Below, one piece after another: positions 39,823 to 49,635 of a DNA stretch of 64,000 bases. The position numbers and the translations under genes were made by a program. Within the stretch, counting starts at the first letter, position 1, and each line of letters begins with the position of its first letter. Source of the stretch: Lysobacter helvus (GTDB lineage: Bacteria; Pseudomonadota; Gammaproteobacteria; Xanthomonadales; Xanthomonadaceae); NCBI RefSeq assembly GCF_018406645.1, contig NZ_AP024546.1, positions 2,170,001 to 2,234,000 of the forward strand, in the 5' to 3' direction. The notes below the pieces were generated by a model. It searched no databases. It was not told the DNA's origin and saw nothing but the letters and a program-made list of their open reading frames with translations.

Positions 39823-41348
39823 ACCAGCGGCGCCCCCGGCCCGATCGGCCACCCGAAGGCGATCCACAGCGCGAACAACACCGTCCACCCGATCGTGAAC
39901 ACCACCGAGTACGGCAGCATCACCGAGACCAGCGTGCCGAGCCCGGCCTTCGGTTCGTAGCGCTGGAAGAACGCGATGATCAGCGCGAAGTAACTCATCA
40001 TCGGCGAGATGATATTGGTCACCGAGTCGCCGATGCGATAGCCGGCCTGCGTGAGTTCCGGCGAATAGCCGAGCAGCATGAACATCGGCACGAAAATCGG
40101 CGCCATCAACGCCCACTTCGCCGACGCCGAGCCGATGAAAAGGTTGGCCACCGCCGTGATCGCGACGAGCCCGACGAACAACGGGATCGCCGACAGGTCC
40201 AGGCCCTGCAGCACGGCGACCAGTTTCACGGCGAGGATCAACCCGAGCTGCGTCCACCCGAAGAACGCGACGAACTGCGCCGCGAAGAACACCAGCACCA
40301 GGTACCCGCCCATCGTCGACAGGCTTTGCCCCATCCCGCGGATCACGTCCGCATCGTTGCGGATCGTGCGCGCGCCGACGCCGTAGGCCACGCCTGCGAC
40401 CACGCCGTACAGGAAGATCAGCACGACGATGCCCTTCATGAAAGGCGAGTCGAGCACGCTGCCGGTGGCGGCATCGCGCAGGAAGCCATCGGCGGGCAGC
40501 AGGCCCCACAACAGCCACGCACTGAGCGCGAGCGTGGCGTACAGCGCCCAGCGCAGGCCCCGGCGTTCGAGCGCATCCGGCGGCGCGATCGCTTCGCTCG
40601 GGTTGATGTCGGGCAGCGAGGTGAAGCGCGGCGCGACGATGCGCTCGGTGACCCACGTGCTCAGGCCGACGACCAGCGGCGTGGACGCGATCATGAAGTA
40701 CCAGTTGGCCGCGGCGCTCACGGTGTACGCAGGCTGGATGAGGCGCGCGGCTTCCTGCGACAGGCCCGACAACAGCGGATCGATGGACCCGAGCAGCAGG
40801 TTGGCGGAATACCCGCCCGACACGCCCGCGAACGCGGCGGCCATGCCGACGATCGGATGCCGGCCCGCGCCCTGGAACATCAGGCCCGCGAGCGGGATCA
40901 GCAGCACGTAGCCGATCTCGCTCGCCATGTTCGACATCACGCCGGCGAACACCACGACCGGCGTGAGCGCCCACATTGGCGCCGCGAACACGAGCCGACG
41001 CAACGCCGCACCGATCAACCCCGAGTGTTCCGCCACGCCGATGCCGACCAGCGAGACCAGCACCGCACCGAGCGGCGCGAAGCCGGTGAAGTTGGTGACG
41101 AGCCCCGTGAGCATGCGATGCAAGCCCTCGCGTCCGAGCAGGTTGACCGCGTGGATGGTTTCGCCGGTGGCCGGATGCACCGCGGTGAGGTCGAACCGCA
41201 CCGCCAGCCACGACGCGCACACCACGCCGAAGGCGAGCAGCGCGAACAACGTGGCCGGATGCGGCAAGGCATTGCCGCCGGTTTCGACGATGCGGAGGAA
41301 TCGGTCGAGCAGGCTGCGCGAGGGCGCGAGGGTCGGTGTGGTCGCCAT
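39810..41348 (-). CDS. AbgT-family transporter
   Basis: A 512-residue integral membrane protein with about a dozen hydrophobic helices, of the AbgT family, which exports sulfonamides or imports p-aminobenzoyl-glutamate. Blocks such as [36 protein letters not shown] and [20 protein letters not shown] are family-typical. The ATG at 41346-41348 ([10 protein letters not shown]) is chosen over an upstream start 15 codons earlier, which would add no homologous residues. Nothing adjacent indicates a dedicated amidohydrolase partner. Confidence 0.9.
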   Translation of the reverse strand: MATTPTLAPSRSLLDRFLRIVETGGNALPHPATLFALLAFGVVCASWLAVRFDLTAVHPATGETIHAVNLLGREGLHRMLTGLVTNFTGFAPLGAVLVSLVGIGVAEHSGLIGAALRRLVFAAPMWALTPVVVFAGVMSNMASEIGYVLLIPLAGLMFQGAGRHPIVGMAAAFAGVSGGYSANLLLGSIDPLLSGLSQEAARLIQPAYTVSAAANWYFMIASTPLVVGLSTWVTERIVAPRFTSLPDINPSEAIAPPDALERRGLRWALYATLALSAWLLWGLLPADGFLRDAATGSVLDSPFMKGIVVLIFLYGVVAGVAYGVGARTIRNDADVIRGMGQSLSTMGGYLVLVFFAAQFVAFFGWTQLGLILAVKLVAVLQGLDLSAIPLFVGLVAITAVANLFIGSASAKWALMAPIFVPMFMLLGYSPELTQAGYRIGDSVTNIISPMMSYFALIIAFFQRYEPKAGLGTLVSVMLPYSVVFTIGWTVLFALWIAFGWPIGPGAPLVYPG

Positions 41349-41443
41349 GGGAGTCCGCGGTGCGAGGGAGGTGCGTGGGATAACGCACTCCACTGCCGTG
41401 GACTAGGCGATGCAATTGTCAGTTGGGGCGGAATTTGCCCGGG

Positions 41444-44400
41444 TTACGCGTTGCCACCGATCCACGGCTTCGCCAGCGCCAGCCGCACGGTGCGCACGGC
41501 CGGCAACGCGCGCAACACGCCCGGCAAGGCCGCATCGGCGCGGATGCCCTGGCCGCCGTTGATGTTCAACCGGCCCACGGCCGTCGACGTGATGGCTTCC
41601 AGCAACATCGGCGTGGCGCCCGGCGAGTAGGGCAGCAACGCGCGTTCGAACTGCGCCAACGCATCCTTCTGCCGCAGGTCCAGCTTCACCGACAGGCGTT
41701 GTGCGTACTGCGCGCACACCTGCCCGAAATCCCAGCAGCGCTTCGCCCGCAGCGAAAACCCGCCGCTGAACTCGTCTTCGCGCAACCCGCCTTCGACGAT
41801 GAGGATGCGATCGCGCGTCAGCAACTGCGCGAAGCTGTAGTACGCCTCGGCGAAGAACGCGCACTCGATGCGCCCGCGCCCGTCCTCCAGCTGCACGAAG
41901 GCCTGGCTGTCGCCGCGCTTGCGCATGCCGACCACTTGCCCGGCGAGCACCACCTGCATTTCCGGGCGCCACCCCTTGCGTTCGCTGTCGGGGCGCTCGC
42001 TCCACATGCGATCGAGGTCGCTGAGGTCGTGGCCCACCAGCCCGCGCAACTCGTCGCGATACGGATCCAGCGGATGGCCGCTGAGGTAATGGCCGAGCGT
42101 TTCGCGTTCGCCCTGCAGCTTCTGCTGCAGCGGCCACTCGTCGAGGTCCGCCAGCGTGAGGTGCAGCGCGGGCGCTTCCGGCATCGCGCCGAACAGCGAC
42201 ACCTGGCCGGCCTCGCGTTCGCGCGCCAACTGCTCGGTGGCCTTCAGCACTTCCGGCAACTGCGCCATCAGCGACGCGCGATTGCGCCCGAGCGCATCAA
42301 GCGCACCGGCATTGACCATCGCTTCCAGCGCACGCCGGTTGAGCTTGGTGGAATCCACGCGCTTGCAGAAATCCAGCAGGTCCGCGAACGTGCCGCCGCG
42401 CGCGCGTTCTTCGGCGATCGCTTCGCACGCACCGCGGCCGACGCCCTTCACCGCGCCGAGGCCGTAGCGGATCGTCTTGGGATCCTTCGCTTCGAACATG
42501 TACACCGACGCGTTGACGTCCGGCGGCAACACCTCGAGTTTCAGCGCACGCGCTTCGTCGAGGAAACCGACCACCTTGTCCGTGTTGTCCATGTCCGACG
42601 ACAACACCGCCGCCATGAACTCGGCGGGGTAGTGCACCTTCAGCCACGCGGTCTGGTAGGCGACCAGCGCGTACGCCGCCGAGTGCGACTTGTTGAAGCC
42701 GTACTCGGCGAACTTTTCCATCAAGTCGAAGATCGACGAGGCCACGCGCGCGTCGACGCCCTGCGCGGAAGCGCCGGTCTCGAACTTGACGCGTTCCTTG
42801 GCCATCTCCTCGGGCTTCTTCTTGCCCATCGCGCGGCGCAGCAGGTCGGCGCCGCCGAGCGAATAGCCCGCCAGCACCTGCGCGATCTGCATCACCTGTT
42901 CCTGGTACACGATCACGCCGTAGGTCGGCGCGAGCACGGGTTCCAGCAACGGATGCGGATACGTCACGGCCGCGTTGCCGTGCTTGCGGTCCACCCAGTC
43001 GCGGTCCATCCCCGAGCCCAGCGGGCCGGGACGGAACAACGCGGCGAGCGCGATGATGTCTTCGAACGTATCGGGCTTGGCGCGCTTGAGCAGCTCGCGC
43101 ATGCCGCGCGATTCGAACTGGAACACCGCGACGCTGTCGCCGCGCGCGAACAGGTCGTAGGTGGGCTTGTCGTCCAGCGGCAGCGCGATGATGTCGAGCG
43201 GTTCGCCGCCTTCGGCGGCGCGGCGCACGTTGATCGCCTTCACCGCCCAGTCGATGATCGTGAGCGTGCGCAGGCCGAGGAAGTCGAACTTCACCAGGCC
43301 GATGGATTCGACGTCGTCCTTGTCGAACTGCGTCACCGGGTTGCGGCCGCGGCCGTCGGCGTCGTGTTCGGCGAACAGCGGGCAGAAGTCGGACAGCGGA
43401 CTCGGCGCGATCACCACGCCGCCGGCGTGCTTGCCGGCGTTGCGCGTCAGGTCTTCCAGGTCGCGCGCCAGCGACAGCAGGTCGCGGACGTCGTCCTCGG
43501 CCGCGTTGCGCTGCATCAGCTCCGCGGAGGCGAGCTCGGGGTTCTTGCGCGCGGCGTCGGATTCGCCCAGCGCATCGTCCAGGCTCACGCCCAGCGTGAG
43601 CGGGATCAGTTTCGCGATGCCGTCGACGAAGCCGTACGGATGCCCGAGCACGCGGCCGGTGTCGCGCACCACGGCCTTCGCGGCCATCGTGCCGTAGGTG
43701 ATGATCTGGCTGACGCGGTCGCGGCCGTACTTCGCGGCGACGTAGTCGATGACTTCGTCGCGGCGGTCCATGCAGAAGTCGATGTCGAAGTCGGGCATCG
43801 ACACGCGTTCGGGATTGAGGAAGCGCTCGAACAGCAAGTCGTACGGCAGCGGGTCCAGGTCGGTGATGCCCAGCGCCCAGGCCACCAGCGAACCCGCACC
43901 CGAACCGCGGCCCGGACCGACGGGGATGTCGTGGTCCTTCGCCCAGTTGATGAAGTCGGCCACGATCAGGAAGTAGCCGGGGAAGCCCATCTTGATGATG
44001 ACGTCGAGCTCGATCTCCAGGCGCTCGAAATAGGTTTCGCGCGTGTGGCCCGCGGCGATCGGCGCCTTCTCCAGGCGCTTGACCAGGCCTTCGCGCGCCT
44101 GCACGCGCATCCAGCTGTCCAGCGTTTCGTCGTCGGGCACCGGGAACGCGGGCAGGTAGTACGTGCCGAGGCGCAATTCCAGGTTGCAGCGCGTGGCGAG
44201 CGCGATCGCGTTGTCGATCGCGTCGGGCACGTCGGCGAACAATTCCGACATCGCCTCGGACGATTTGACGAACTGTTCGGTGCTGTAGTCCTTCGGGCGT
44301 TTCGGATCGTCGAGCACGCGGCCCGTCGCGATGCACACGCGCGCTTCGTGCGCTTCGAAGCCATCGGCGTCGAGGAAGCGTGCGTCGTTGGTCGCGATGA

Positions 44401-44971
44401 CCGGCAGCCCGCGGCGCGTCGCGGCGTGCAACGCAAATGCATTGAACGTGTCTTCGCCTTCGCGCGCGGTGCGCGAGAGCTCCAGGTACATGCGCTCGCC
44501 GGTGTGGCGTTGCCAGTCGGCGAGCCATTGTTCGGCGAGCTCGTGCTTGCCCGCGGCGGCGAGGCGGCCCGCTTCGCTGTGGCGCCCCGCGAGCGCAAAC
44601 AGGCCTTCGTTTTCGTCGCGCAGCCACGCGGGGCGCACGACGACGCCATCGTTGCGATGGCCTTCCATCCACGCGCGCGTCAGCAGGCGCGACAGGCTGA
44701 GGTAACCGGCACGATCGCGGCACAGCAGGGTGAGGCGCGTGGGCGCTTCGTCGCCATCGGCGAGCAGGATGTCGGCACCGGCGATCGGCTTGACGCCCGC
44801 GCCTTCGGCTGCCTTGTAGAACTTCACCAGCGCGAACAGGTTGTTCTGGTCGGTCACCGCGACCGCGGGCTGGCCCAGCGCCACGCACCGCGCGACCAGC
44901 TCCGGGATCCGGATGGTCGAGTCGACCAGCGAGTACTCGCTGTGCAGGTGCAGGTGGGCGAAAGCGGGCAT
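41444..44971 (-). CDS. dnaE: DNA polymerase III alpha subunit
   Basis: The 1175-residue replicative polymerase catalytic subunit. It starts MPAFAHLHLHSEYSLVDSTI, the PHP domain opening, at the ATG 44969-44971. The polymerase core has PDFDIDFCMDRRDEVIDYV with the catalytic aspartates and the fingers part VRDTGRVLGHPYGFVDGIAK. The C-terminal OB-fold and tau-binding region are present, and the length is near that of E. coli (1160). Upstream lies a GGGAAC-type inverted repeat, not a clear promoter. Confidence 0.97.
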   Translation of the reverse strand: MPAFAHLHLHSEYSLVDSTIRIPELVARCVALGQPAVAVTDQNNLFALVKFYKAAEGAGVKPIAGADILLADGDEAPTRLTLLCRDRAGYLSLSRLLTRAWMEGHRNDGVVVRPAWLRDENEGLFALAGRHSEAGRLAAAGKHELAEQWLADWQRHTGERMYLELSRTAREGEDTFNAFALHAATRRGLPVIATNDARFLDADGFEAHEARVCIATGRVLDDPKRPKDYSTEQFVKSSEAMSELFADVPDAIDNAIALATRCNLELRLGTYYLPAFPVPDDETLDSWMRVQAREGLVKRLEKAPIAAGHTRETYFERLEIELDVIIKMGFPGYFLIVADFINWAKDHDIPVGPGRGSGAGSLVAWALGITDLDPLPYDLLFERFLNPERVSMPDFDIDFCMDRRDEVIDYVAAKYGRDRVSQIITYGTMAAKAVVRDTGRVLGHPYGFVDGIAKLIPLTLGVSLDDALGESDAARKNPELASAELMQRNAAEDDVRDLLSLARDLEDLTRNAGKHAGGVVIAPSPLSDFCPLFAEHDADGRGRNPVTQFDKDDVESIGLVKFDFLGLRTLTIIDWAVKAINVRRAAEGGEPLDIIALPLDDKPTYDLFARGDSVAVFQFESRGMRELLKRAKPDTFEDIIALAALFRPGPLGSGMDRDWVDRKHGNAAVTYPHPLLEPVLAPTYGVIVYQEQVMQIAQVLAGYSLGGADLLRRAMGKKKPEEMAKERVKFETGASAQGVDARVASSIFDLMEKFAEYGFNKSHSAAYALVAYQTAWLKVHYPAEFMAAVLSSDMDNTDKVVGFLDEARALKLEVLPPDVNASVYMFEAKDPKTIRYGLGAVKGVGRGACEAIAEERARGGTFADLLDFCKRVDSTKLNRRALEAMVNAGALDALGRNRASLMAQLPEVLKATEQLAREREAGQVSLFGAMPEAPALHLTLADLDEWPLQQKLQGERETLGHYLSGHPLDPYRDELRGLVGHDLSDLDRMWSERPDSERKGWRPEMQVVLAGQVVGMRKRGDSQAFVQLEDGRGRIECAFFAEAYYSFAQLLTRDRILIVEGGLREDEFSGGFSLRAKRCWDFGQVCAQYAQRLSVKLDLRQKDALAQFERALLPYSPGATPMLLEAITSTAVGRLNINGGQGIRADAALPGVLRALPAVRTVRLALAKPWIGGNA

Positions 44972-45046
44972 GCCGGGACGTTGGCTTGGGTGCCCGGCAG
45001 TGTGGGGGGAGGGGGAGGGGCGGACAAGTTCTTGACAACGAAAGGC

Positions 45047-45106
45047 GGGAACAGGGAACAGGGAACAGAAGTTCAGTCCGTTCCCTGTTCCCCGTTCCCC
45101 GTTCCC
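45047..45106. repeat. Inverted GGGAAC hexamer repeat arms (locus B)
   Basis: Left arm 45047-45067 has three GGGAACA units; right arm 45081-45106 has four units of the complementary type (GTTCCC). The arms can pair with a 13-base loop. The repeat sits between dnaE and the DUF1232-like gene. It is a GGGAAC version of the GGGACC arms at 26273 and 58025. Confidence 0.75.
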
Positions 45107-45117
45107 GCTCCAACGCG

Positions 45118-45738
45118 TCAGCCGCCGACGTGGAAGGGATTCTCTGCGTGGCCCGAATAGCTGTAGTGGCTCGCGTTCACGCGCATGTTGTGCTGCCACA
45201 GCGCGATCTCGGCCAGGCGGTCGCGGATCCACGCGGCGCGCTGTTCGCTGCCTTCGCCGGCGGGCTGGTGCTCGCTGCGGTAGGCGCAGAAGTCGCGGTA
45301 GTCCTCGACCTCCGAGGCGAACGCAGGCCACGCCAGTTCCAGCAGCAGGACGTCGTCGAGCTTGCCCAGCAGCGGTTCGTGGTCCGGGATCAGGTCGTCG
45401 TCCTGGTCCAGGTAGGCCATCAGCTTGGCCAGGCGGGCGCGGACGGAATCCGGCGGGTCCCAGCAGTCGTCGTCGAGCATGTGCCGCAGTTCCTCGATGC
45501 GGCGCAGGCGGCGGTCCAGCACGTCCTGGGCGGCCTGCGGCGGCATGGAGGCCAGCCAGATGCACAGGTTGCGCACGCGGTCGGCATCGACGCGCACGGC
45601 GTCGGGATAGAGCTCGTGGAGCAAGGCATCGAACTGCGCGACGGCTTCGCCACGCAGGACCGGACCCGGGGCTGAGGGGTCGGTGCCGAAGGACATCGGC
45701 AGGGGCTCATCGGTCAGGGTGGGGGTGTAAAGACGCAT
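45118..45738 (-). CDS. DUF1232/YkvA-like protein
   Basis: A 206-residue soluble protein. Its central part (about 95-145) contains LMAYLDQDDDLIPDHEPLLG followed by KLDDVLLLELAWP, which resembles the DUF1232 pattern of proline, leucine and paired acidic residues. I regard the match as likely rather than certain. The ATG at 45736-45738 has a strong GGAGGT ribosome site 7 bases upstream, so expression is probably efficient. It is divergent from a winged-helix regulator, with a perfect inverted repeat between them. Confidence 0.72.
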   Translation of the reverse strand: MRLYTPTLTDEPLPMSFGTDPSAPGPVLRGEAVAQFDALLHELYPDAVRVDADRVRNLCIWLASMPPQAAQDVLDRRLRRIEELRHMLDDDCWDPPDSVRARLAKLMAYLDQDDDLIPDHEPLLGKLDDVLLLELAWPAFASEVEDYRDFCAYRSEHQPAGEGSEQRAAWIRDRLAEIALWQHNMRVNASHYSYSGHAENPFHVGG

Positions 45739-45830
45739 GGCGCACCTCCCAAGTGTCCGGCTGCGAACGGGGGGTGGGGCGGGCGTCGGCCGGAAGCGGC
45801 GCGGGTCCCGATGCCGGGCACGGAATGCGG

Positions 45831-45863
45831 TGCATCCCGCCGGCATCTCCCTAGCGGGATGCA
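45831..45863. promoter_or_regulatory. Perfect 10-bp inverted repeat, candidate operator
   Basis: TGCATCCCGC (45831-45840) and GCGGGATGCA (45854-45863) are exact reverse complements with a 13-base spacer, in the 233-base divergent region between the DUF1232-like gene and the wHTH regulator gene. The placement suggests an operator used by the regulator, though OmpR-type domains more often bind direct repeats. The rest of 45739-45971 shows no other clear site. Confidence 0.5.
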
Positions 45864-45971
45864 GGATGAGTCTGCGCCGTTGCGTCGGGGATGTCCCGGC
45901 CGGGAAGTCGGGGTGCCGAACGTCCCGACCGACGGTAGCCGGGCCCGCGAGGATTGCGCGTTGGCGAGGGA

Positions 45972-46457
45972 ATGCAGACCCCCATGCGTGACCGGAACGA
46001 ATCCTGGCGCTTCGACGATGTCGAGGTGCGCGGCCGTGCGAACGAAGTGCGCCGCGGCGACCGCGCCATCGGCGTGGAACCCAAGGCCCACGCGGTGTTG
46101 CTGGTGCTGCTGTCACGCGCCGGCGAGGCCGTGGGGCGCGAAGCGCTGCTCGACACGGTGTGGGGCCATCGCCACGTCACGCCCAGCGTGCTCAACCGGA
46201 TCATCGCCCAACTGCGCCGCGCGCTCGGCGACGACGCGGCCAATCCGAAGTACATCCAGACGCTGCACGGCCGCGGTTATCGCTTCATGGTGAAACCCGA
46301 GCGGGTGTTGCCCGATGGCGCGAGCCAGCATCCGGAGACACCGCTGGATGCGGCGGACGCGGCTCACGAGGACGACGACCATCCGATGGATTCCGCCGAT
46401 CCGCGCAATCCGGCGCGTCCCGCGTCCGCGCCGCATCACCCGGCGCGCAATCGCTGA
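45972..46457 (+). CDS. OmpR/PhoB-type winged-helix transcriptional regulator
   Basis: A 161-residue protein consisting of one DNA-binding domain (about 10-105) and a Pro/Asp-rich tail. The domain has ALLDTVWGHRHVTPSVLNRI and KYIQTLHGRGYRF, diagnostic of the trans_reg_C wing. It lacks a receiver domain and any membrane helix, so the trigger is unclear. An ATG at 45972 is used; alternatives are 45984 and a TTG at 45954. The divergent neighbour is a DUF1232-like gene, a natural target. Confidence 0.85.
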   Translation: MQTPMRDRNESWRFDDVEVRGRANEVRRGDRAIGVEPKAHAVLLVLLSRAGEAVGREALLDTVWGHRHVTPSVLNRIIAQLRRALGDDAANPKYIQTLHGRGYRFMVKPERVLPDGASQHPETPLDAADAAHEDDDHPMDSADPRNPARPASAPHHPARNR

Positions 46458-46459
46458 GT

Positions 46460-47119
46460 TCAGCCCGCTTCCGGCTCCGCGAGCAGCGGTTCCAGCAGCA
46501 ACGACCCCTGCAAGGATTCGCGCACCGGCATGAAGCTGCGCCGGTGGTGCGGGCACGGGCCATGCATGCGCAACGCCGCCAGGTGCTGCGGCGTCGAATA
46601 GCCCTTGTGTTCGTCGAAGCCGTACTGCGGCCACTGCGCGTGCAGGCCGACCATGTGGCGATCGCGCGTGACCTTGGCGAGGATCGAGGCGGCCATGATC
46701 GCGCGGTCGCTCGCATCGCCACCCACCAATGCTTCGGCGGGGCACGGCAGCATGCGCGGGATCGCGTTGCCGTCGATGCGCGCGAGCGCGCAGGCATGGC
46801 GCACGCCTTCCACCGCCAGGCGCATGCCGAGCATGGTGGCGTGGTAGATGTTGATGCGATCGATGTCGTCGACTTCCACGCTCACGATCTTGTACGCCAT
46901 CGCGCGATCGACGATGCGCAGGAACAACTCCTCGCGGCGTTCCGCGTTGAGCTGCTTCGAATCGGCGAGTCCGTTGATCGGCGTGCGGCCAGGCGCGAAC
47001 ACCACGGCGGCGACGACGACCGGTCCCGCGAGCGGCCCGCGGCCGGCTTCATCGACGCCGGCGTAGCGCTGCTGGCGCGGATCGGCGCTGTCGGTGGCGA
47101 GGGCGGGTTCGAAGGACAT
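46460..47119 (-). CDS. rnhB: Ribonuclease HII
   Basis: A 219-residue enzyme that removes ribonucleotides from DNA. The catalytic DEAGRG is at about 23-28, and later [20 protein letters not shown] carries the other acidic ligands. The ending includes [15 protein letters not shown]. The ATG at 47117-47119 is preferred; an earlier ATG at 47167 directly after the lpxB stop would add 16 basic residues. It is the last gene of the lpx cluster here; in E. coli dnaE comes next. Confidence 0.94.
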   Translation of the reverse strand: MSFEPALATDSADPRQQRYAGVDEAGRGPLAGPVVVAAVVFAPGRTPINGLADSKQLNAERREELFLRIVDRAMAYKIVSVEVDDIDRINIYHATMLGMRLAVEGVRHACALARIDGNAIPRMLPCPAEALVGGDASDRAIMAASILAKVTRDRHMVGLHAQWPQYGFDEHKGYSTPQHLAALRMHGPCPHHRRSFMPVRESLQGSLLLEPLLAEPEAG

Positions 47120-47167
47120 GGCGGGCGAGGGCGGGCGGCGGCGCGAGCGTGCGACGGCGCGACGCAT

Positions 47168-48370
47168 TCACGCAAGAGGGGCCTGCGCGACGGCGACGGC
47201 GGGCACGTCGTCGAGCAGTTCGGCGATCGCGTCGGCCGCGCGCGCGGAGGCATCGCGGCGCAAGGCCAGGTGCAGGGCGCGGAAGGTCGGCTGCAGCATC
47301 GCGCCCGCGTCCGGCGTGCGCAGGAACGGCAGCAGCGCGGCGGCGAGCTTGTCGGGCGTGCAGTCGTCCTGCAGCAGTTCGGGGACGATGGGTTCGCCGG
47401 CCAGCACGTTCGGCAGCGAGACCGACTGCACTTTCAGCAAGCCGAACGCCCGCACGATCGCGTGGCTGAGCGGCGCGAGCCGATAGCCCACGACCATCGG
47501 CCGCTTGCACAGCATCGCTTCGAGCGCGGCCGTGCCGGAGGCGAGGAGCACGGCGTCGCTGGCGATCATCGCGCGCTGCGCCTGGCCGTCGAGGATCGTC
47601 ACGTCGAAGGCGTCGTTCGATGTGCGCAAGGCGTCGATGGCCGCGCGGCAGGGCGCGTTGGCCGCGGGCACCACGACGCGGAGCTTCGGGATGTCGCGCG
47701 CGAGGCGCGAAGCGGCGTCGAAGAAGATGCGGCCCAGGCGCTGGATCTCGCCGACGCGCGAGCCCGGCAGGATCGCGAGCACGTGGTCGTCCGGCGCGAA
47801 GCCGAGCGCTTCGCGCGCGGCCATGCGATCCGGTTCCAGCGGCAATGCGTCGGCGAGCGGATGGCCGATGTAGCGCGCATCGATGCCGTGGCGCGCGTAG
47901 ATGGGTGGTTCCATCGGGAACAGGCACAGCACGCGATCCGCGCTGCGGCCGATCTTCGCGGCGCGCGATTCGCGCCACGCCCACACCGACGGGCTGACGT
48001 CGTGCACGGTGCGGATGCCGCGCTGCTTGAGCCAGCGTTCGACGGGCAAATTGAAATCGGGGGCGTCGATGCCGATGAAGACATCGGGTTGCCACGCGAG
48101 CATGCGCGCGCGGAAGACCGAACGCAGCGCCAGCAGGCGCGGCAGGTGCGCGAGCACTTCGGCCAGGCCCATCACGGCGAGTTCGGCGGCGTCGTGCCAG
48201 GCGTCGAAGCCGGCCTGCCGCATCAACGGGCCGCCGATGCCGGCGAACTCCGCCTCGGGGAAGCGCGTGCGCAAGGCCTCGATCAATCCGGCGCCCAGCT
48301 GGTCGCCGGAGGTTTCGCCCGCGACGAGGCCGATGCGGAAGGCGCGGCGCGGGGCGTCGGCCGGGGTCAT
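47168..48370 (-). CDS. lpxB: Lipid-A-disaccharide synthase
   Basis: A 400-residue glycosyltransferase that joins UDP-2,3-diacylglucosamine and lipid X. It starts at ATG 48368-48370 with FRIGLVAGETSGDQLGAGLI, the family signature. Other blocks are GIGGPLMRQAGFD, DVFIGIDAPDFNLPVERWLK and ILPGSRVGEI. A longer frame begins upstream but overlaps lpxA and adds nothing family-like. Spacing to lpxA is four bases. Confidence 0.96.
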   Translation of the reverse strand: MTPADAPRRAFRIGLVAGETSGDQLGAGLIEALRTRFPEAEFAGIGGPLMRQAGFDAWHDAAELAVMGLAEVLAHLPRLLALRSVFRARMLAWQPDVFIGIDAPDFNLPVERWLKQRGIRTVHDVSPSVWAWRESRAAKIGRSADRVLCLFPMEPPIYARHGIDARYIGHPLADALPLEPDRMAAREALGFAPDDHVLAILPGSRVGEIQRLGRIFFDAASRLARDIPKLRVVVPAANAPCRAAIDALRTSNDAFDVTILDGQAQRAMIASDAVLLASGTAALEAMLCKRPMVVGYRLAPLSHAIVRAFGLLKVQSVSLPNVLAGEPIVPELLQDDCTPDKLAAALLPFLRTPDAGAMLQPTFRALHLALRRDASARAADAIAELLDDVPAVAVAQAPLA

Positions 48371-48374
48371 CGCG

Positions 48375-49175
48375 TCAGCGCAGCAGTGCGCGTTCGCCGC
48401 GCGCGATGAAGTCGCGCATGGCGCGCACATCGATGCTGTCGCGGGCCTGTTCGTCCAGTTGCGCCAGCGCCTCGTCGAGCTTCGCGCCGGAGACGTAGAG
48501 CGTGCGGTACGCGCGCTTGATCGCCGAGACGCGCGCGGCGTCGAAGCCGCGGCGCTTGAGGCCTTCGGCGTTGATGCCGCGCGGACGGCCGTAGCCTTCC
48601 TGCGCCACCATCACGAAGGGCGGCACGTCGCCGTTGACGAACGCGCCCATGCCGACGAAGGCGTGGTCGCCGATGCGGCAGAACTGGTGCACGCCGACGA
48701 AGCCGCTCAGGATCACCTGGTCGCCCACTTCCACGTGCCCGGCCAGCGTGGCGTTGTTGGAGAAGATGCAGCCGTTGCCGACGATGCAATCGTGCGCCAC
48801 GTGCACGTAGGCGAGCAGCCAGTTGCCGTTGCCGATGCGCGTGGTGCCGCCGCCGTTGCCGGTGCCGCGGCTGATCGTGGTGAATTCGCGGATGACGTTG
48901 TCGTCGCCGATCACCAGTTCGGTGCGTTCGCCGGCGAACTTCTTGTCCTGCGGATCGCCGCCGATGGCGGCGTGAGCGTGGAAATGGTTGCGCGCGCCGA
49001 TGCGCGTGGGGCCGGTGATCGTGCAGTGCGGGCCGACGATGGTGTCGTCGCCGATCTCCACGTCCGCGCCGATGACGCAGAACGCACCGATGCGCACGTT
49101 CGCGCCGAGGCGCGCGCCGGGATCCACTTGCGCGCTCGGGTGGACGGCTGCGCTGGCGTGCACCTGCGCGCTCAT
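48375..49175 (-). CDS. lpxA: UDP-N-acetylglucosamine acyltransferase
   Basis: A 266-residue left-handed beta-helix enzyme, the first step of lipid A synthesis. Hexapeptide repeats run through [21 protein letters not shown], and [20 protein letters not shown] holds the catalytic-histidine region. The C-terminal helical domain ([20 protein letters not shown]) matches. It stands between fabZ and lpxB with gaps of four bases on each side. Confidence 0.96.
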   Translation of the reverse strand: MSAQVHASAAVHPSAQVDPGARLGANVRIGAFCVIGADVEIGDDTIVGPHCTITGPTRIGARNHFHAHAAIGGDPQDKKFAGERTELVIGDDNVIREFTTISRGTGNGGGTTRIGNGNWLLAYVHVAHDCIVGNGCIFSNNATLAGHVEVGDQVILSGFVGVHQFCRIGDHAFVGMGAFVNGDVPPFVMVAQEGYGRPRGINAEGLKRRGFDAARVSAIKRAYRTLYVSGAKLDEALAQLDEQARDSIDVRAMRDFIARGERALLR

Positions 49176-49179
49176 GCGG

Positions 49180-49629
49180 TCAGGCCTTCACTTCCGCGCA
49201 CAGGATGTCGGCGCAGGCGACGTGTTCGCCGTCCACGCGCGCGATGCCGTTGTACATGGCCATGTTGCGGATGGTGCGCTTGAGCACGACTTCCAGCACC
49301 AGCTGGTCGCCGGGCACCACCATCTTGGTGAACTTCGCGTTGTCGATCTTCACCAGGTAGAACAACTTGCCGGCCGCGCCTTCGCCGTGCGAGAGCTGCG
49401 TGAGCAGGCCGCCGGTCTGCGCGAGCGCTTCGATCACCAGCACGCCTGGCATCACCGGGTGGCCGGGGAAGTGGCCGTTGAAGAACGGCTCGTTGATCGT
49501 GACGTTCTTCAGGCCGACGATGCGCTTGTGCGCTTCGAATTCGGTCACGCGGTCGACCAGCAGGAAGGGATAGCGGTGCGGCAGCAGTTCCTGGATCGCC
49601 AGCACGTCGAGGGGGAGTTGCACGTCCAT
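49180..49629 (-). CDS. fabZ: 3-hydroxyacyl-ACP dehydratase
   Basis: A 149-residue hotdog-fold enzyme of the fatty acid elongation cycle that competes with LpxA for hydroxyacyl-ACP. The active-site motif [13 protein letters not shown] places the catalytic His at 53 and Glu at 67. Its location between lpxD and lpxA is conserved and links membrane lipid and LPS synthesis. Confidence 0.96.
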   Translation of the reverse strand: MDVQLPLDVLAIQELLPHRYPFLLVDRVTEFEAHKRIVGLKNVTINEPFFNGHFPGHPVMPGVLVIEALAQTGGLLTQLSHGEGAAGKLFYLVKIDNAKFTKMVVPGDQLVLEVVLKRTIRNMAMYNGIARVDGEHVACADILCAEVKA

Positions 49630-49635
49630 CGTTCG

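Noticed and set aside
41423-45160. A 1245-codon open frame on the plus strand
   Set aside because: It is antisense to dnaE and shows no motif of its own; same composition artefact.
47120-47167. N-terminal extension of RNase HII
   Set aside because: The added 16 residues are Arg-rich and not conserved; an ATG nearer the catalytic domain is available, although the upstream start cannot be excluded.
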